Below, in pieces: positions 34,985-43,486 of a stretch of 64,000 nt of DNA; positions within the stretch are counted from its first letter, which is position 1; every line of letters begins with the position of its first letter. Source of the DNA: Bog-756 sp963730685 (GTDB lineage Bacteria; Actinomycetota; Acidimicrobiia; Acidimicrobiales; RAAP-2). The notes beneath the pieces are model-generated. The model did no database searches and was not told the origin of the DNA. It worked only from the letters and a program-made list of their open reading frames with translations. Location of the stretch: positions 1 through 64,000 of the forward strand of contig CAVSSP010000001.1 of assembly GCA_963730685.1 (NCBI GenBank), read 5' to 3'. The position numbers were made by a program, and so were the translations under genes.

Positions 34985-35777
34985 TCACCTACCTCCTGGA
35001 CCGATCCGATCGAGCCAGTCGCATAGGAGCGCGGAGAACAGCCTGGGCCGTTCGTGCATGAGTGCGTGGCCAGCGTCTCCGATGACCGCCAGGGTGGCGT
35101 GCGGATAGTACTCGAGCAACTCTGTCGCGTCGGTGTAACCGGCGATCGAGTCGCGCCGTCCTGCCGCAATCAAGGCCGGTCCCGCGAAGCCGCGCGATCC
35201 GACGTCAACGGTCCATCCGGCGAAGATTCGCCCAAGCGCGGCCTCGTCCACGAGCGTCTTGCCCGGTACAACGCGGGTCGCGGTAGCAACGAGCGGTGGC
35301 CGCCGTGCGCACAACGAAGTACTCATCGAATCCGTCCCACTGCTCAGACTTGAGTTCGTCGTGAGCGTCGGTGTCTTGGCGAACCACCTCGTGGCTGGGT
35401 ACGTTTCGAGAGCGCTTGGCGACAGGGCAGAGCAACGCCAGGCCGAGCACCAGATCCGGTCGCTGGGCGGCCACTCCCCGAGCCAGATATGCGCCGTAGG
35501 AATGCCCCAGCAGCATCACCGGACCGGCGCCCAGGTGATCGATGAACTCACCGAGCAGCGTGACCACATCGTCGTTGCATGCCAGACCGCCGGTTGTCGA
35601 ACGGCCCATCCCCGGCAGGTCGGGGTAGATCCTCCGGCACCCTGCCCCGGGAACGGCGGCTTCGATCGCCGCCTCGACCTCGCGGTGATCAACACCGGCG
35701 CCGTGGAGCGCAACAAGCGGCGTGCCTTCGCCGTGCTCGACGTAGTGGATCAGGACGTCGTTGAACTGTTGTTCCAT
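34985..35777 (-). pseudogene. Alpha/beta hydrolase, frameshifted
   Basis: The first part (35777 to about 35285) has a normal alpha/beta-hydrolase start: LVALHGAGVDHREVEAAIEA (oxyanion region), RIYPDLPGMGRST and the nucleophile elbow MLLGHSYGAYLARGV with Ser at the centre. The acid and His region lies in another frame (about 35275-34985): ALIAAGRRDSIAGYTDATEL and VIGDAGHALMHERP. One extra base in the GGG run at 35275-35277 (plus strand) explains the shift. The repaired protein would be about 263 residues. Either it is a recent pseudogene or the base call is wrong. It is followed at a distance by an ABC operon on the same strand. Confidence 0.72.
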
Positions 35778-35912
35778 CGCGACAGCGTAGCGATGAGTCC
35801 GGACGACGCTAGCCGCCACGAGAGTCGGTCCGGTTGAGGATCGCGTACGGACACCCGGACAATGTCCCGAACTTGAAATGAGTAATGCCGGATGCCGCTC
35901 GACATGTGGGAC

Positions 35913-36992
35913 TCAGGAGAGTCGATGGCGGACCCACCAGGCGCAGGTTCCGGCCAAAGCCAGTGCTACGCCGAGATAGAGCGCCAGCTCAGCCCACTGG
36001 AGTGGCCAGTAGTGCCCAGGGGGTTGGTACAAGACAAGCTCATGGTACGTGGCGCCAACCTTCGAAACGCAGGCCTGAAGCACCTGGTTAGCTCCGGCAG
36101 GTGCGGGACCTATGGCGGCGACGTGGCCTCCCTGGATCTGTGGCGCACCTGGGCCGGGACCACCGAGGACCGTCGCGAGCTGTGGGCAGAGATCGTTGAC
36201 GACGCCAGCGGTGATTGAGTGCCCGGACCTGTCCACGATATCGGTCGAAAGGATCCAGGCATTCGGGAGGGTCGGCGTTCCAGGGAACAGAGACGCCGGT
36301 GCCCCGTTGGAGCCGCCGTATCCGGAGATGGTCGTACCCAGCGCGAGCGAGTAGAAGTGTCGTACTGGTGTGATGAGCTGAGGCTGCACATAAAAGAAGT
36401 CGAGCAGCCGGATGGTCACGAGGGCCACCAAAGTGGCGGCTATTGCGGGCACTGTCCGGCGGACGAAAACGCCGGCGGTGGCTCCGAGGGCAAAAGCGAA
36501 GGCGGCGTAGCCGATGGCAACGATGCCGCGTTGGTCGAACGTGGTGAAGACGGTCATGTGCACCCGGTCGATCGGGCTGAACCACCACGTCACCATCAGG
36601 CTGAAGAGCCCGGCAACGACCATGCTGGCGAGGCCGACGACGCCCAGCTTCGCGGCCAGCCAGCGGGTGCGGGTGACGCTCTGAGTCCATGCCAGGCGGT
36701 AGGTGCCGGTCTCCAGTTCCCGGGCGACCAGGGGTGCTCCCCAGAGGATCCCGATGATGCCTGGTAAAACCACGGCGAGCACGTTGAGCCCGACTTGTAG
36801 AGCATGGTCGTTCTGCAGGAACGATGAGGTGGCGGTCGGGCAGTCGTCGTGCACGGCGCAGGTGGAGACATTCACGTCGTAAAGGTGCACGAGGTGAGGA
36901 CCGGTGATGGCCAGGACTATGGCGACGACCAAGAGACCGCCGGTCGCTACCATGGCTTGGGCGCGGAACTGCATCCACGTCGACCGGATCAT
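35913..36992 (-). CDS. ABC transporter permease (YtrC/YtrD-like context)
   Basis: The 359-residue membrane protein has about six transmembrane segments, including VATGGLLVVAIVLAITGPHL near the N-terminus, LNVLAVVLPGIIGILWGAPL, and a last one at the C-terminus (YLGVALALAGTCAWWV). A large outside loop separates segments 5 and 6. RELETGTYRLAWTQSVTRTR is typical of ABC-2 permeases that pair with YtrB-type ATPases. Its ATG overlaps the ATPase stop (ATGA). Export of a lipid or antimicrobial is the likely role; the substrate is unknown. Confidence 0.82.
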   Translation of the reverse strand: MIRSTWMQFRAQAMVATGGLLVVAIVLAITGPHLVHLYDVNVSTCAVHDDCPTATSSFLQNDHALQVGLNVLAVVLPGIIGILWGAPLVARELETGTYRLAWTQSVTRTRWLAAKLGVVGLASMVVAGLFSLMVTWWFSPIDRVHMTVFTTFDQRGIVAIGYAAFAFALGATAGVFVRRTVPAIAATLVALVTIRLLDFFYVQPQLITPVRHFYSLALGTTISGYGGSNGAPASLFPGTPTLPNAWILSTDIVDRSGHSITAGVVNDLCPQLATVLGGPGPGAPQIQGGHVAAIGPAPAGANQVLQACVSKVGATYHELVLYQPPGHYWPLQWAELALYLGVALALAGTCAWWVRHRLS

Positions 36993-37885
36993 CGCAGGAC
37001 CTTCAATCCGGAGCGGCGGGTTGGTTGGGTGTCGCGAGCCCGGCCCATGTAGGCAAGTACCAGGTCCTCCAAAGTGACCGGCTTGACTGTCCACGTCGGA
37101 TCGAGAATCGCGTCGTCGGTGCGCACCAGGAGCGTGGTCTGCCGCTCAGTGTGGCTCTCCTCGATGACTTCTTGAGTTGCCGGAAGGCTGCCGGGATCCC
37201 GCCGGGGTCCCGAGAGACGGTGGTGGGATGCCAACAGACCGCCAATTTCGCCGGACAGCTGCACGCGGGAAGCGACGAGCACGACCAGGTAGTCACAGGT
37301 CCGCTCTAGGTCGGCGACCAGGTGGGAGGACAGCACGACACTCACCCCTTGTTCGGCGACGACCTCCATTAACGTCTGGAGAAACTCGCGTCGGGCGAGC
37401 GGGTCCAGACTGGCCACGGGCTCGTCGAGGAGCAGTAGCTCCGGGCGCTTGGCGATAGCCAGGGTCAGCGCGAGCTGGGCCCGTTGACCGCCGGAGAGCG
37501 ATCCAGCCCGTTGGCTGGGGTCGAGGCCCAGCTCCTCGATGCGATGGTAGGCCACCTGGTCGTCCCAACTCGGATTGAGATAGGCGCCCAAACGGAGGTG
37601 CTTGTCCACACTGAGACCGGCGTAGGTGGATGTGTCCTGGGCGACGAACCCGACCCGTCCGAGCTGCGCCGGTCCGTCGGCGGGATGACCACCGAGCACC
37701 TCAATCGAACCGGAGGTAGGGGCAAGGAGACCGACACCCAGATGCAGCAGGGTGGTCTTGCCTGCACCGTTCGGTCCGACCAGCCCCACGACCTTCCCTT
37801 CGGGGATGGACAGGGTGCATTCGGAGAGGGCCCAGCGCCGCCCATACCGCTTGCCGAGGCCGGAAGCTTCCAGTACGGCGGTCAT
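36989..37885 (-). CDS. ABC transporter ATP-binding protein
   Basis: The 298-residue ATPase has Walker A (GLVGPNGAGKTTLLHL), Q-loop (FVAQDTSTYAGLSV), the signature GSLSGGQRAQLAL, Walker B (ELLLLDEPVASLDPLAR) and the switch His (VVLSSHLVADLERT). It energises the permease encoded directly downstream. ATG 37885 overlaps the stop of the GntR gene in ATGA form, and its stop overlaps the permease start in the same way, so GntR-ATPase-permease is one tightly coupled operon. Confidence 0.92.
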   Translation of the reverse strand: MTAVLEASGLGKRYGRRWALSECTLSIPEGKVVGLVGPNGAGKTTLLHLGVGLLAPTSGSIEVLGGHPADGPAQLGRVGFVAQDTSTYAGLSVDKHLRLGAYLNPSWDDQVAYHRIEELGLDPSQRAGSLSGGQRAQLALTLAIAKRPELLLLDEPVASLDPLARREFLQTLMEVVAEQGVSVVLSSHLVADLERTCDYLVVLVASRVQLSGEIGGLLASHHRLSGPRRDPGSLPATQEVIEESHTERQTTLLVRTDDAILDPTWTVKPVTLEDLVLAYMGRARDTQPTRRSGLKVLR

Positions 37886-38274
37886 GCCACACCTTCCGCG
37901 AAGCAGTTGCGGAACGCAGTGCGGTAGATGGCCTCGATGTCGTCGGGACCGAGTCCTGCCGAGCGGGCCGAGACCAACCATTTGGCCATGGAGGCGAGGA
38001 ACCTGGCCTGAGCGGCGGGATCGGTACGGGGGAGTGTTCCAACGATGAAGGTCCCCTGACCGGGCCGAGCCCGTGCGAGGCCTTCACGTTCCAGGTCCCG
38101 GTAGGCCTTGAGCACCGTGTTGGGATTGATCGCCAGCTTTCCAACGACCTGCTGGGCCGTCGGGAGCTGATCACCAGGCTCGAGGAGACCCAGTTGCAGC
38201 GCTTGGTGGACCTGTTGGACCAGTTGTAGATAGGTGGCGACACCCGACGTGCTGTCTAGCTGAAATTCGATCAC
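37882..38274 (-). CDS. GntR-family regulator, YtrA subfamily
   Basis: The 130-residue protein has a GntR winged helix (QVHQALQLGLLEPGDQLPTA, then VVGKLAINPNTVLKAYRDLE, REGLARARPGQGTFI) and only a short helical C-terminal extension. That is the YtrA subfamily, which controls its own ABC transporter operon. It is the first gene of the operon, and the perfect dyad at 38284-38305, just before the start codon, is its probable operator. It should repress the exporter until an inducer such as a cell-envelope antibiotic appears; the inducer is not known. Confidence 0.92.
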   Translation of the reverse strand: MIEFQLDSTSGVATYLQLVQQVHQALQLGLLEPGDQLPTAQQVVGKLAINPNTVLKAYRDLEREGLARARPGQGTFIVGTLPRTDPAAQARFLASMAKWLVSARSAGLGPDDIEAIYRTAFRNCFAEGVA

Positions 38275-38283
38275 GACTCCTCA

Positions 38284-38305
38284 TTCCACTAATCCCTTAG
38301 TGGAA
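38284..38305. promoter_or_regulatory. YtrA-type operator
   Basis: TTCCACTAA (38284-38292) and TTAGTGGAA (38297-38305) form a perfect 9-bp dyad around TCCC, ten bases upstream of the GntR start codon. An AT-rich stretch (AGATATATCTGA) next to it may contain the -10 region. Confidence 0.8.
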
Positions 38306-38684
38306 AGATATATCTGACGGAACCCGAGTGCAAGCCACCGCCGATTTGAGGGAGATCCCGGGTGCGACGTCGTCACTGTCGAATCGGTACCAGCGATTCA
38401 CAACCAGTGTCCGCAGGTCCAACGTCCCACAGGTCACTTCGATCCGGTCCGGGCTGAACTGAGTGGTCTCCATAGGAGGATCCGCTTCCAGCGATCAGTC
38501 AGCGTGGATGATGGCGTCCCAAATTGATCCGTAACCCGTTCGGCTACCGGGCACCGGTGACCCGGGATGAGCGCCTCGCTTGCGGCGGACACCGGTGCCG
38601 AGTTCAGCGAGAAGGAACAACGTGCAACCGCCGGAACGAAGTTGAGCGAGAGACGAGGGTTCTGTCTGGGTCTGAGATGAACGG
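38306..38684 (+). other. Intergenic region with a solo element end
   Basis: No gene is convincing. The segment 38474-38551 is a copy of the outer end of the large inverted repeats (see 45163 and 55767), and CCTCGCTTGCGGCGG at 38573-38587 resembles the intergenic motif. Confidence 0.5.
38474..38551 (+). repeat. Solo copy of the inverted-repeat outer end
   Basis: From AGGAGGATCCGCTTCCAGCG through ATGATGGCGTCCCAAATTGA to CGTAACCCGTTCGGCT, this stretch is nearly identical to 47226-47296 and to the complement of about 55767-55838. Homology to the interior of the element stops at its left side, so it is an isolated terminus rather than a whole arm. Confidence 0.8.
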
Positions 38685-39593
38685 CTATCGAACAAGGGCA
38701 ACGGTCGTGCGAGCCTTCGCAATCAGGTCGCATTGGCTGCGCCAGTCGTCGCCGATGAGGCCCAGCACCAGATGGTTGACACCGGCTTCCTTGTACTCTG
38801 CGAGCCGTTCACCAGCTTGAGCAGATCCCCCGACGATGGGCACTCTGCGGGCACGGTCCGGTGGGATGCCATAGCCAGTAGTGAGGGCGTTGGTGAATCC
38901 ATCGAGTGCGTCGTGGGATTCCGCAGCGCCGAGTAGTGCCGCCCCTCCCAGTGCTACGGCCGGTTCCGGTCTGCCAAGGGTGACAGCACTGTCAGACAGG
39001 TGGTAGCGACCGGTCACGACATCGTCAGCGAGCAGCATGGAGGGGAACCAGGCGTCGCCGAACTCGACCGCTCGGCGTCTCGCCGCCGCGCCCATGCCGC
39101 CGATCCAGACCGGCGGCATGTCTGCGCCAGGTAAAAGCTGCAGCTGGTCAGTTGACTTGACTGCGACTGGTTCACCTGTCACCAGGCCGTGCAGGTCTCC
39201 CAGGGCGGCGTCGGTGAACCGCCCCCGTTCGGCGTAGGGGACACCGACTGCTTGCCAGGCACTCGTCCCGTGCATCGCTCCTCCGGCTCCCACACCGAGG
39301 ATGACTCGGTTCCCTGACAACAACTGCAGAGTTGCAATCTGCTTGGCAGCCCAGGCCGGTCCACGGAGAGCAAGGACCATTACCCCGAAGCCGACATTGA
39401 GACGATCGGTGGCCGCCGCGGCGACGGCAAGTACGATCGTGCTGTCAAACACCGGACCGGCATTCGCCAAGTGGTCGCCGACGAAAACTCCGTCGAGTCC
39501 AACTGACTCCACATGTCGGGCGAACGATTGGACGTCGTCGATCGTTGACTTGTTGGCAGCGCTCAGCATAACGCTGACTGATAGCGCCGTCAT
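38685..39593 (-). CDS. LLM-class (probably F420-dependent) oxidoreductase
   Basis: The 302-residue protein has the luciferase-like TIM-barrel pattern: VESVGLDGVFVGDHLANAGP, LNVGFGVMVLALRGPAWAAK, VILGVGAGGAMHGTSAWQAV and PPVWIGGMGAAARRRAVEFG. The last block is typical of F420-dependent LLM enzymes of actinobacteria. Its substrate is not known. It is co-transcribed with the upstream quinone oxidoreductase-type gene (ATGA overlap at 39590-39593), so both may act on the same compound under the divergent TetR regulator. Confidence 0.86.
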   Translation of the reverse strand: MTALSVSVMLSAANKSTIDDVQSFARHVESVGLDGVFVGDHLANAGPVFDSTIVLAVAAAATDRLNVGFGVMVLALRGPAWAAKQIATLQLLSGNRVILGVGAGGAMHGTSAWQAVGVPYAERGRFTDAALGDLHGLVTGEPVAVKSTDQLQLLPGADMPPVWIGGMGAAARRRAVEFGDAWFPSMLLADDVVTGRYHLSDSAVTLGRPEPAVALGGAALLGAAESHDALDGFTNALTTGYGIPPDRARRVPIVGGSAQAGERLAEYKEAGVNHLVLGLIGDDWRSQCDLIAKARTTVALVR

Positions 39594-40564
39594 CGGGTAC
39601 CTGCGTCGAACCCAGTGACAAGCAACGTCTTGCCCATCGTGGCCCGAGCTTCCATGGCGGCATGAGCGTCAGCGGCTTTGCTCAATGCGAATCGCTGCCC
39701 GATGATTGGGCACAGATGGCCGTTAGCCGCTTGGTCCAAGGCGCTGCGGGTCAACTCCAGAGCCTCAGCAGGTGCGACAGCGAGCTTGATCCTCGCGACG
39801 TCCGGCCGTGCTCCGTCGGGGATATCGGCAAAGGAACCACTGGCCATCCCGAATGCGCAGAACCTCCCGTTATCGTTGAGCAGCCCGAACGCGTCGAGCC
39901 CGATCTGTCCTCCCACGCCGTCATAGACAACGTCGACGCCAACCACTTCGCTCCGCACTCGACCTGCCCAACCCGGCTCTCGGTAGTTGACCGTGAGGTC
40001 GGCTCCCAGTCGGCGTGCCACGTCCAACTTCTCCGACGAGCCGGCGACCGCCACCACACACGCACCGGCGTTCTTCGCCAACTGCACCAGCAAGCTGCCG
40101 ACACCACCACCAGCGGCCTCTACCAGTACGGTCTCTTCTGCTGTTGGGGCAGTGGCCAGGATCAAAGCCGTGGCCGTGCGGCCGTCCGCCAGGAGAGCCA
40201 CCGCGTCATCGAGCGCCACGGATTCGGGGACATCGATCGGACCCTCCGCCGCTACTGCCACCCGTTCTGCGTACCCACCGCTCCCGCCGGTACTGGTCAC
40301 CACCCGTCGTCCGAGCAGAGCCTCACTTACCCCTTCGCCAACCGAAACCACCACACCGCCGACCCCATTGCCCAATATCACGGGTAGCTGGGGCAACATC
40401 GCTGGATTCGGTGGTCTGCCCGCACGGACCTGGGTCTCGACAAAAGTGATGTTGGCGAACGCCACCTCGACGACCACCTGATCCGGTCCGGCGACCGGAT
40501 CGTCATGATCGACGGGTATCAGCACGTCGGGCGGACCGAACTCGTTCATCACCACTGCTCGCAT
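39590..40564 (-). CDS. Zinc-independent NADPH:quinone oxidoreductase (MDR family)
   Basis: The 324-residue medium-chain dehydrogenase begins MRAVVMNEFGPPDVLIPV. It has the GroES-like domain (PVILGNGVGGVVVSVGEGVS) and a Rossmann fold with the nucleotide loop VEAAGGGVGSLLVQLAKNAG. The zinc-ligand Cys cluster of alcohol dehydrogenases is absent, as in quinone oxidoreductases. The motif GAR of the C-terminal region is present as EARATMGKTLLVTG. I start at ATG 40564; the longer frame to 40972 is the complement of the TetR gene. It is the first gene of a two-gene operon facing the TetR gene. Confidence 0.88.
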   Translation of the reverse strand: MRAVVMNEFGPPDVLIPVDHDDPVAGPDQVVVEVAFANITFVETQVRAGRPPNPAMLPQLPVILGNGVGGVVVSVGEGVSEALLGRRVVTSTGGSGGYAERVAVAAEGPIDVPESVALDDAVALLADGRTATALILATAPTAEETVLVEAAGGGVGSLLVQLAKNAGACVVAVAGSSEKLDVARRLGADLTVNYREPGWAGRVRSEVVGVDVVYDGVGGQIGLDAFGLLNDNGRFCAFGMASGSFADIPDGARPDVARIKLAVAPAEALELTRSALDQAANGHLCPIIGQRFALSKAADAHAAMEARATMGKTLLVTGFDAGTR

Positions 40565-40582
40565 ACAGAACGCCTCACTTTT

Positions 40583-40628
40583 CGGAGAACATCGCTCCGG
40601 AAACCTATACCGGAGAGTACCCCTCCGT
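40583..40628. promoter_or_regulatory. Two dyads between oxidoreductase operon and TetR gene
   Basis: CGGAG-N7-CTCCG (40583-40599) and CGGAG-N7-CTCCG (40611-40627) have the same half-sites and spacing and lie 28 bp apart in the divergent promoter region. They are the likely operators of the TetR protein encoded at 40648. Confidence 0.75.
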
Positions 40629-40647
40629 AAATAGCTACGATGGCCAC

Positions 40648-41331
40648 GTGTCCGATACACCAGCCCGCAGACGGGGTCGTCATGTCGAGGGCGCCCGCAA
40701 CAACGAAGTGTTACTGGAGGCTGCCCGAGACGTCTTTGCCATCCAGGGCTCCGGAGCGTCCCTCTCTGCCGTGGCAGCCCGTGCTGGCCTCGGCATCGCC
40801 AGTCTCTACCGCCGCTACGGCAGCAAGGCCGAACTCCTGCAGCGTCTCTGCATCCTGGCCATGGACCAGGCGATTGCCGCTGCCAACGACGCTCTCGGCT
40901 ACGAGGATGCCATCGAAGGCCTCGACGTATACATCCGCGCATGCGTGGCTTTCCGGTCCGGGTCCCTGGCACCGTTGGCAGGCACCATCGATGCCACTCC
41001 AGAGATGTGGAAGCTGAGCCGGAAAAGCCGCAAGCTCCACGACGCCGTCGTCACTCGAGCCCACCGGGAAGGGAAACTCCGACCCGACGTAACCGCCGTC
41101 GATATCAGCTGGATGATCGAGCAGTTCAGCCGATCGCCACTGCGCACCGGGGATAAGGACAACGACAGCATCCACCTGCGGCTACTTGCAATCGCCATCG
41201 ACGGCCTATGGGCGACTGATGCTCAGCCGCTCCCGGGCGCCGCTCCAACCGTCAAGCATTACGAAAGCCGATGGGCACCGCCTTCACCATCCCCGAGCGC
41301 TTCGGGCGACCATGGATCGCCATTCACGTAG
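40648..41331 (+). CDS. TetR-family regulator
   Basis: The 227-residue protein has a TetR helix-turn-helix (NNEVLLEAARDVFAIQGSGA, LSAVAARAGLGIASLYRRYG) at residues 17-65 and a C-terminal domain resembling TetR_C_33-type regulators (YIRACVAFRSGSLAPLAGTI). The GTG start at 40648 gives MSDTPARRRG. It is divergent from the quinone oxidoreductase/LLM operon, and the twin CGGAG-N7-CTCCG dyads between them suggest joint repression. The last 20 residues are Pro/Ser-rich and unassigned. Confidence 0.87.
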   Translation: MSDTPARRRGRHVEGARNNEVLLEAARDVFAIQGSGASLSAVAARAGLGIASLYRRYGSKAELLQRLCILAMDQAIAAANDALGYEDAIEGLDVYIRACVAFRSGSLAPLAGTIDATPEMWKLSRKSRKLHDAVVTRAHREGKLRPDVTAVDISWMIEQFSRSPLRTGDKDNDSIHLRLLAIAIDGLWATDAQPLPGAAPTVKHYESRWAPPSPSPSASGDHGSPFT

Positions 41332-41632
41332 CGGCTCCGCTGAGCCGATTCCGCTGCGATCCGGGGCGCATCCAGTTCAGTTCTGATGGAGCCAGCCTTA
41401 CATCCCTATGAGACTGTAAGTGAATGTCCGACACGAGGATCCCCTGAAGGCACCCTGACGGTGCCAAGAAGGATGCGCTCGGCTGTGCCGGATGCCGTTC
41501 GGCTAACGGAATCGACAGACGACCTGCAGACGAGCGGGATCCTGCGCTGGCCGAGGAGGTGAACGCCGTTGTCACATTCACGGGCCCAGCGGTGTCCTAA
41601 TGCCCGCACAGACAACGTCCTAGGAGGACGCA
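41332..41632 (+). other. Intergenic region before the ECF41 pair
   Basis: No gene is seen. It contains a copy of the intergenic motif (CGTTCGGCTAACGGA, 41496-41510) and an ECF41-type promoter (41570-41596). Confidence 0.5.
41570..41596 (+). promoter_or_regulatory. ECF41-type promoter
   Basis: TGTCACA (41570-41576) is separated by exactly 16 bp from TGTC (41593-41596). The published ECF41 promoter is TGTCACA-N16-CGTC, so one base differs. It lies 37 bp before the start of the first gene of the pair that includes the sigma factor itself. Confidence 0.7.
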
Positions 41633-42211
41633 TTGGCACTACGTATCCAAAAGGCAGAGCTACCAGCCGAGCTCCGAGAGAGTCTCATCAAGCAGGTCGG
41701 GGCCATACCCGAACCCGCCGAAGTGACGTGGAACAACCCCAAGCTCGCGGAGGCCCTCCAGGAATTCACGACGAAGGCCGCTGGACTTGATGCGTGTGAC
41801 GCGAGTCTCAAGACGTTCGCGCATATGGCGGTGGCGGCCCAGATCGGCTGCAGCTGGTGTCTCGACATCAACTACTTCCTGGCGCAAAACCAGAGCCTGG
41901 ACTTGGTCAAGGCGAGCCAGGTGCCGCGCTGGCGAGAGTCTGACGTATTCAGCCCCCTCGAGCGCGAGGTGCTGGAGTACGCGGAGGCCATGACGAATAC
42001 GCCACCTACCGTCACCGACGAACTCTATGCCGGACTGCTCGACCAACTTGGCCCGGCGGCGATGGTTGAGCTCACTTGGTTCATTGCGTTCGCCAACGAG
42101 GCGAGTAGGAACAACACGGCGCACGGCGTCACATCGCAGGGCTACTCCGAAGCGTGCGAGGTCCCGCTGGCCAAGCGTCCTGAGACTTCCGGCGTAGCGT
42201 CGAGGACGTGA
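41633..42211 (+). CDS. Carboxymuconolactone decarboxylase-family (AhpD-like) protein
   Basis: The 192-residue protein has the AhpD-like core with the redox pair CSWC in AHMAVAAQIGCSWCLDINYF, followed by the helix REVLEYAEAMTNTPPTV and a His-containing end NEASRNNTAHGVTSQGYS. Proteins of this group act as thiol-dependent peroxidases or decarboxylases. The TTG start follows TAGGAGGACGCA, a very strong ribosome site. It overlaps the ECF41 sigma gene by four bases; carboxymuconolactone-type genes are the classical partners of ECF41 factors, so it is probably the target and partner of that sigma. Confidence 0.87.
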   Translation: MALRIQKAELPAELRESLIKQVGAIPEPAEVTWNNPKLAEALQEFTTKAAGLDACDASLKTFAHMAVAAQIGCSWCLDINYFLAQNQSLDLVKASQVPRWRESDVFSPLEREVLEYAEAMTNTPPTVTDELYAGLLDQLGPAAMVELTWFIAFANEASRNNTAHGVTSQGYSEACEVPLAKRPETSGVASRT

Positions 42212-43059
42212 CCGAGGACCCCTTCTCCGCCCATCGCCGCCTGCTGTTCACGATCGCCTACGAGATGCTCGGCTCGGCGGCCGACGCGGAGGACGTGCTG
42301 CAGGAGTCCTGGTTGCGGTGGGCCGATGTCGATCGCTCGCAGGTGGGCGACCCGCGCTCCTACCTGGTCCGAACTGTCACGCGCCAAGCGCTTAACCGAC
42401 TCCGAACGCTGTCGCGCCGACGTGAGCAATACGTCGGCGAGTGGCTGCCGGAGCCCCTGCTGACCAGCCCTGACGTCGCGGAGGACATCGTGCTCGCGGA
42501 GAGCGTCTCGATCGCGATGCTGACCCTGCTCGAAACGCTCGGGCCGACAGAACGGGCGGTGTTCGTCCTCCGCGAGGTCTTCGATACTCCCTACGACGAG
42601 ATCGCTGAAGCAGTCGGAAAGTCCGCGGCTGCGGTGCGCCAGATCGCCCGGCGGGCACGCGAGCACGTGGCAGTCCGGAGGCCGCGGGTGCGGGTGAGCC
42701 GGTCGGAGCAGCAGGCTGTAGTGGAGCAGTTCCTGGCCGCGCTGCGCTCCGGGCAGTTGCAGGAGCTGATGGATGTCCTGGCGCCAGACGTGGTCTTTAT
42801 CGCCGATGGCGGCGGGTTTGCCGCCGCCGCGCCGGCTCCCATCTACGGGGCCGAAGTAGTGGCGGGGATGCTGGCGCGCCTGAACCGAGTGGTGTCGACG
42901 GTATGGCTGAACGGCGCCCCCGCAGTTCGGGTTGAGGGTGAGGGGCAAATGGCCGTGGTCAGCCTCGAGGTGGAGGACGGGCAGATCAGCCGGATCTATG
43001 CGATGGCCAACCCCAACAAGCTGACTCGGCTGAATGATCCGGCCGACCTTGCCCGGTAG
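42208..43059 (+). CDS. ECF41-family sigma factor with SnoaL-like C-terminal domain
   Basis: The 283-residue protein has sigma region 2 (HRRLLFTIAYEMLGSAADAE, DVLQESWLRW) and region 4 (ERAVFVLREVFDTPYDEIAE, GKSAAAVRQIARRAREHV). Its C-terminal SnoaL-like domain acts as a built-in regulator. Diagnostic ECF41 motifs are present: WLPEP in the linker, DGGG (FIADGGGFAAA) and NPNKL, a variant of the usual NPDKL, close to the end. It needs no separate anti-sigma factor. The gene overlaps the AhpD-like gene (GTGA) and probably activates the promoter at 41570. The signal is unknown. Confidence 0.92.
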   Translation: MTEDPFSAHRRLLFTIAYEMLGSAADAEDVLQESWLRWADVDRSQVGDPRSYLVRTVTRQALNRLRTLSRRREQYVGEWLPEPLLTSPDVAEDIVLAESVSIAMLTLLETLGPTERAVFVLREVFDTPYDEIAEAVGKSAAAVRQIARRAREHVAVRRPRVRVSRSEQQAVVEQFLAALRSGQLQELMDVLAPDVVFIADGGGFAAAAPAPIYGAEVVAGMLARLNRVVSTVWLNGAPAVRVEGEGQMAVVSLEVEDGQISRIYAMANPNKLTRLNDPADLAR

Positions 43060-43486
43060 TCGTTGTTGCAGCATTCTCGAAGGAGCAGAGAGACTCTCGG
43101 CGCCCTATCAACGGTGTGAGGGGTGACCATCAATCATCGCGATTTTACCCCTTGGTGGCACGGGAGTCGGGTATCTCCTGCGGCCTGGGACCTCCGCTGA
43201 CCTCGACGCTGCGCACGCCAAGAGACGGCCATTGAACGACGCATTCAGCGTTTAGGAGGACAGCAGACTGCCTCCAATTCGACGCATTGGCGACGGAGAC
43301 TAGAGAAGCCGGCTTCGCGGGGCGTCGTCAGCGCTTGAGCGCACGGAACGACGCGAAATCTCAATCCCAAGACCAGGAATCGGCGCTATGTCGGTTCGAC
43401 CCATGCCTTTGAGCTGTGCCCAAAAAGGGGAATCGTTCTACGGTGAAGGGCCCGCGGTACACGGCGGGTCCCGTTGACTGGAGGTT
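43060..43486 (+). other. Intergenic region, no gene seen
   Basis: I see no coding frame with suitable bias and no clear repeat in these 427 bases. The promoter of the monooxygenase gene should lie in the right half. Confidence 0.4.
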
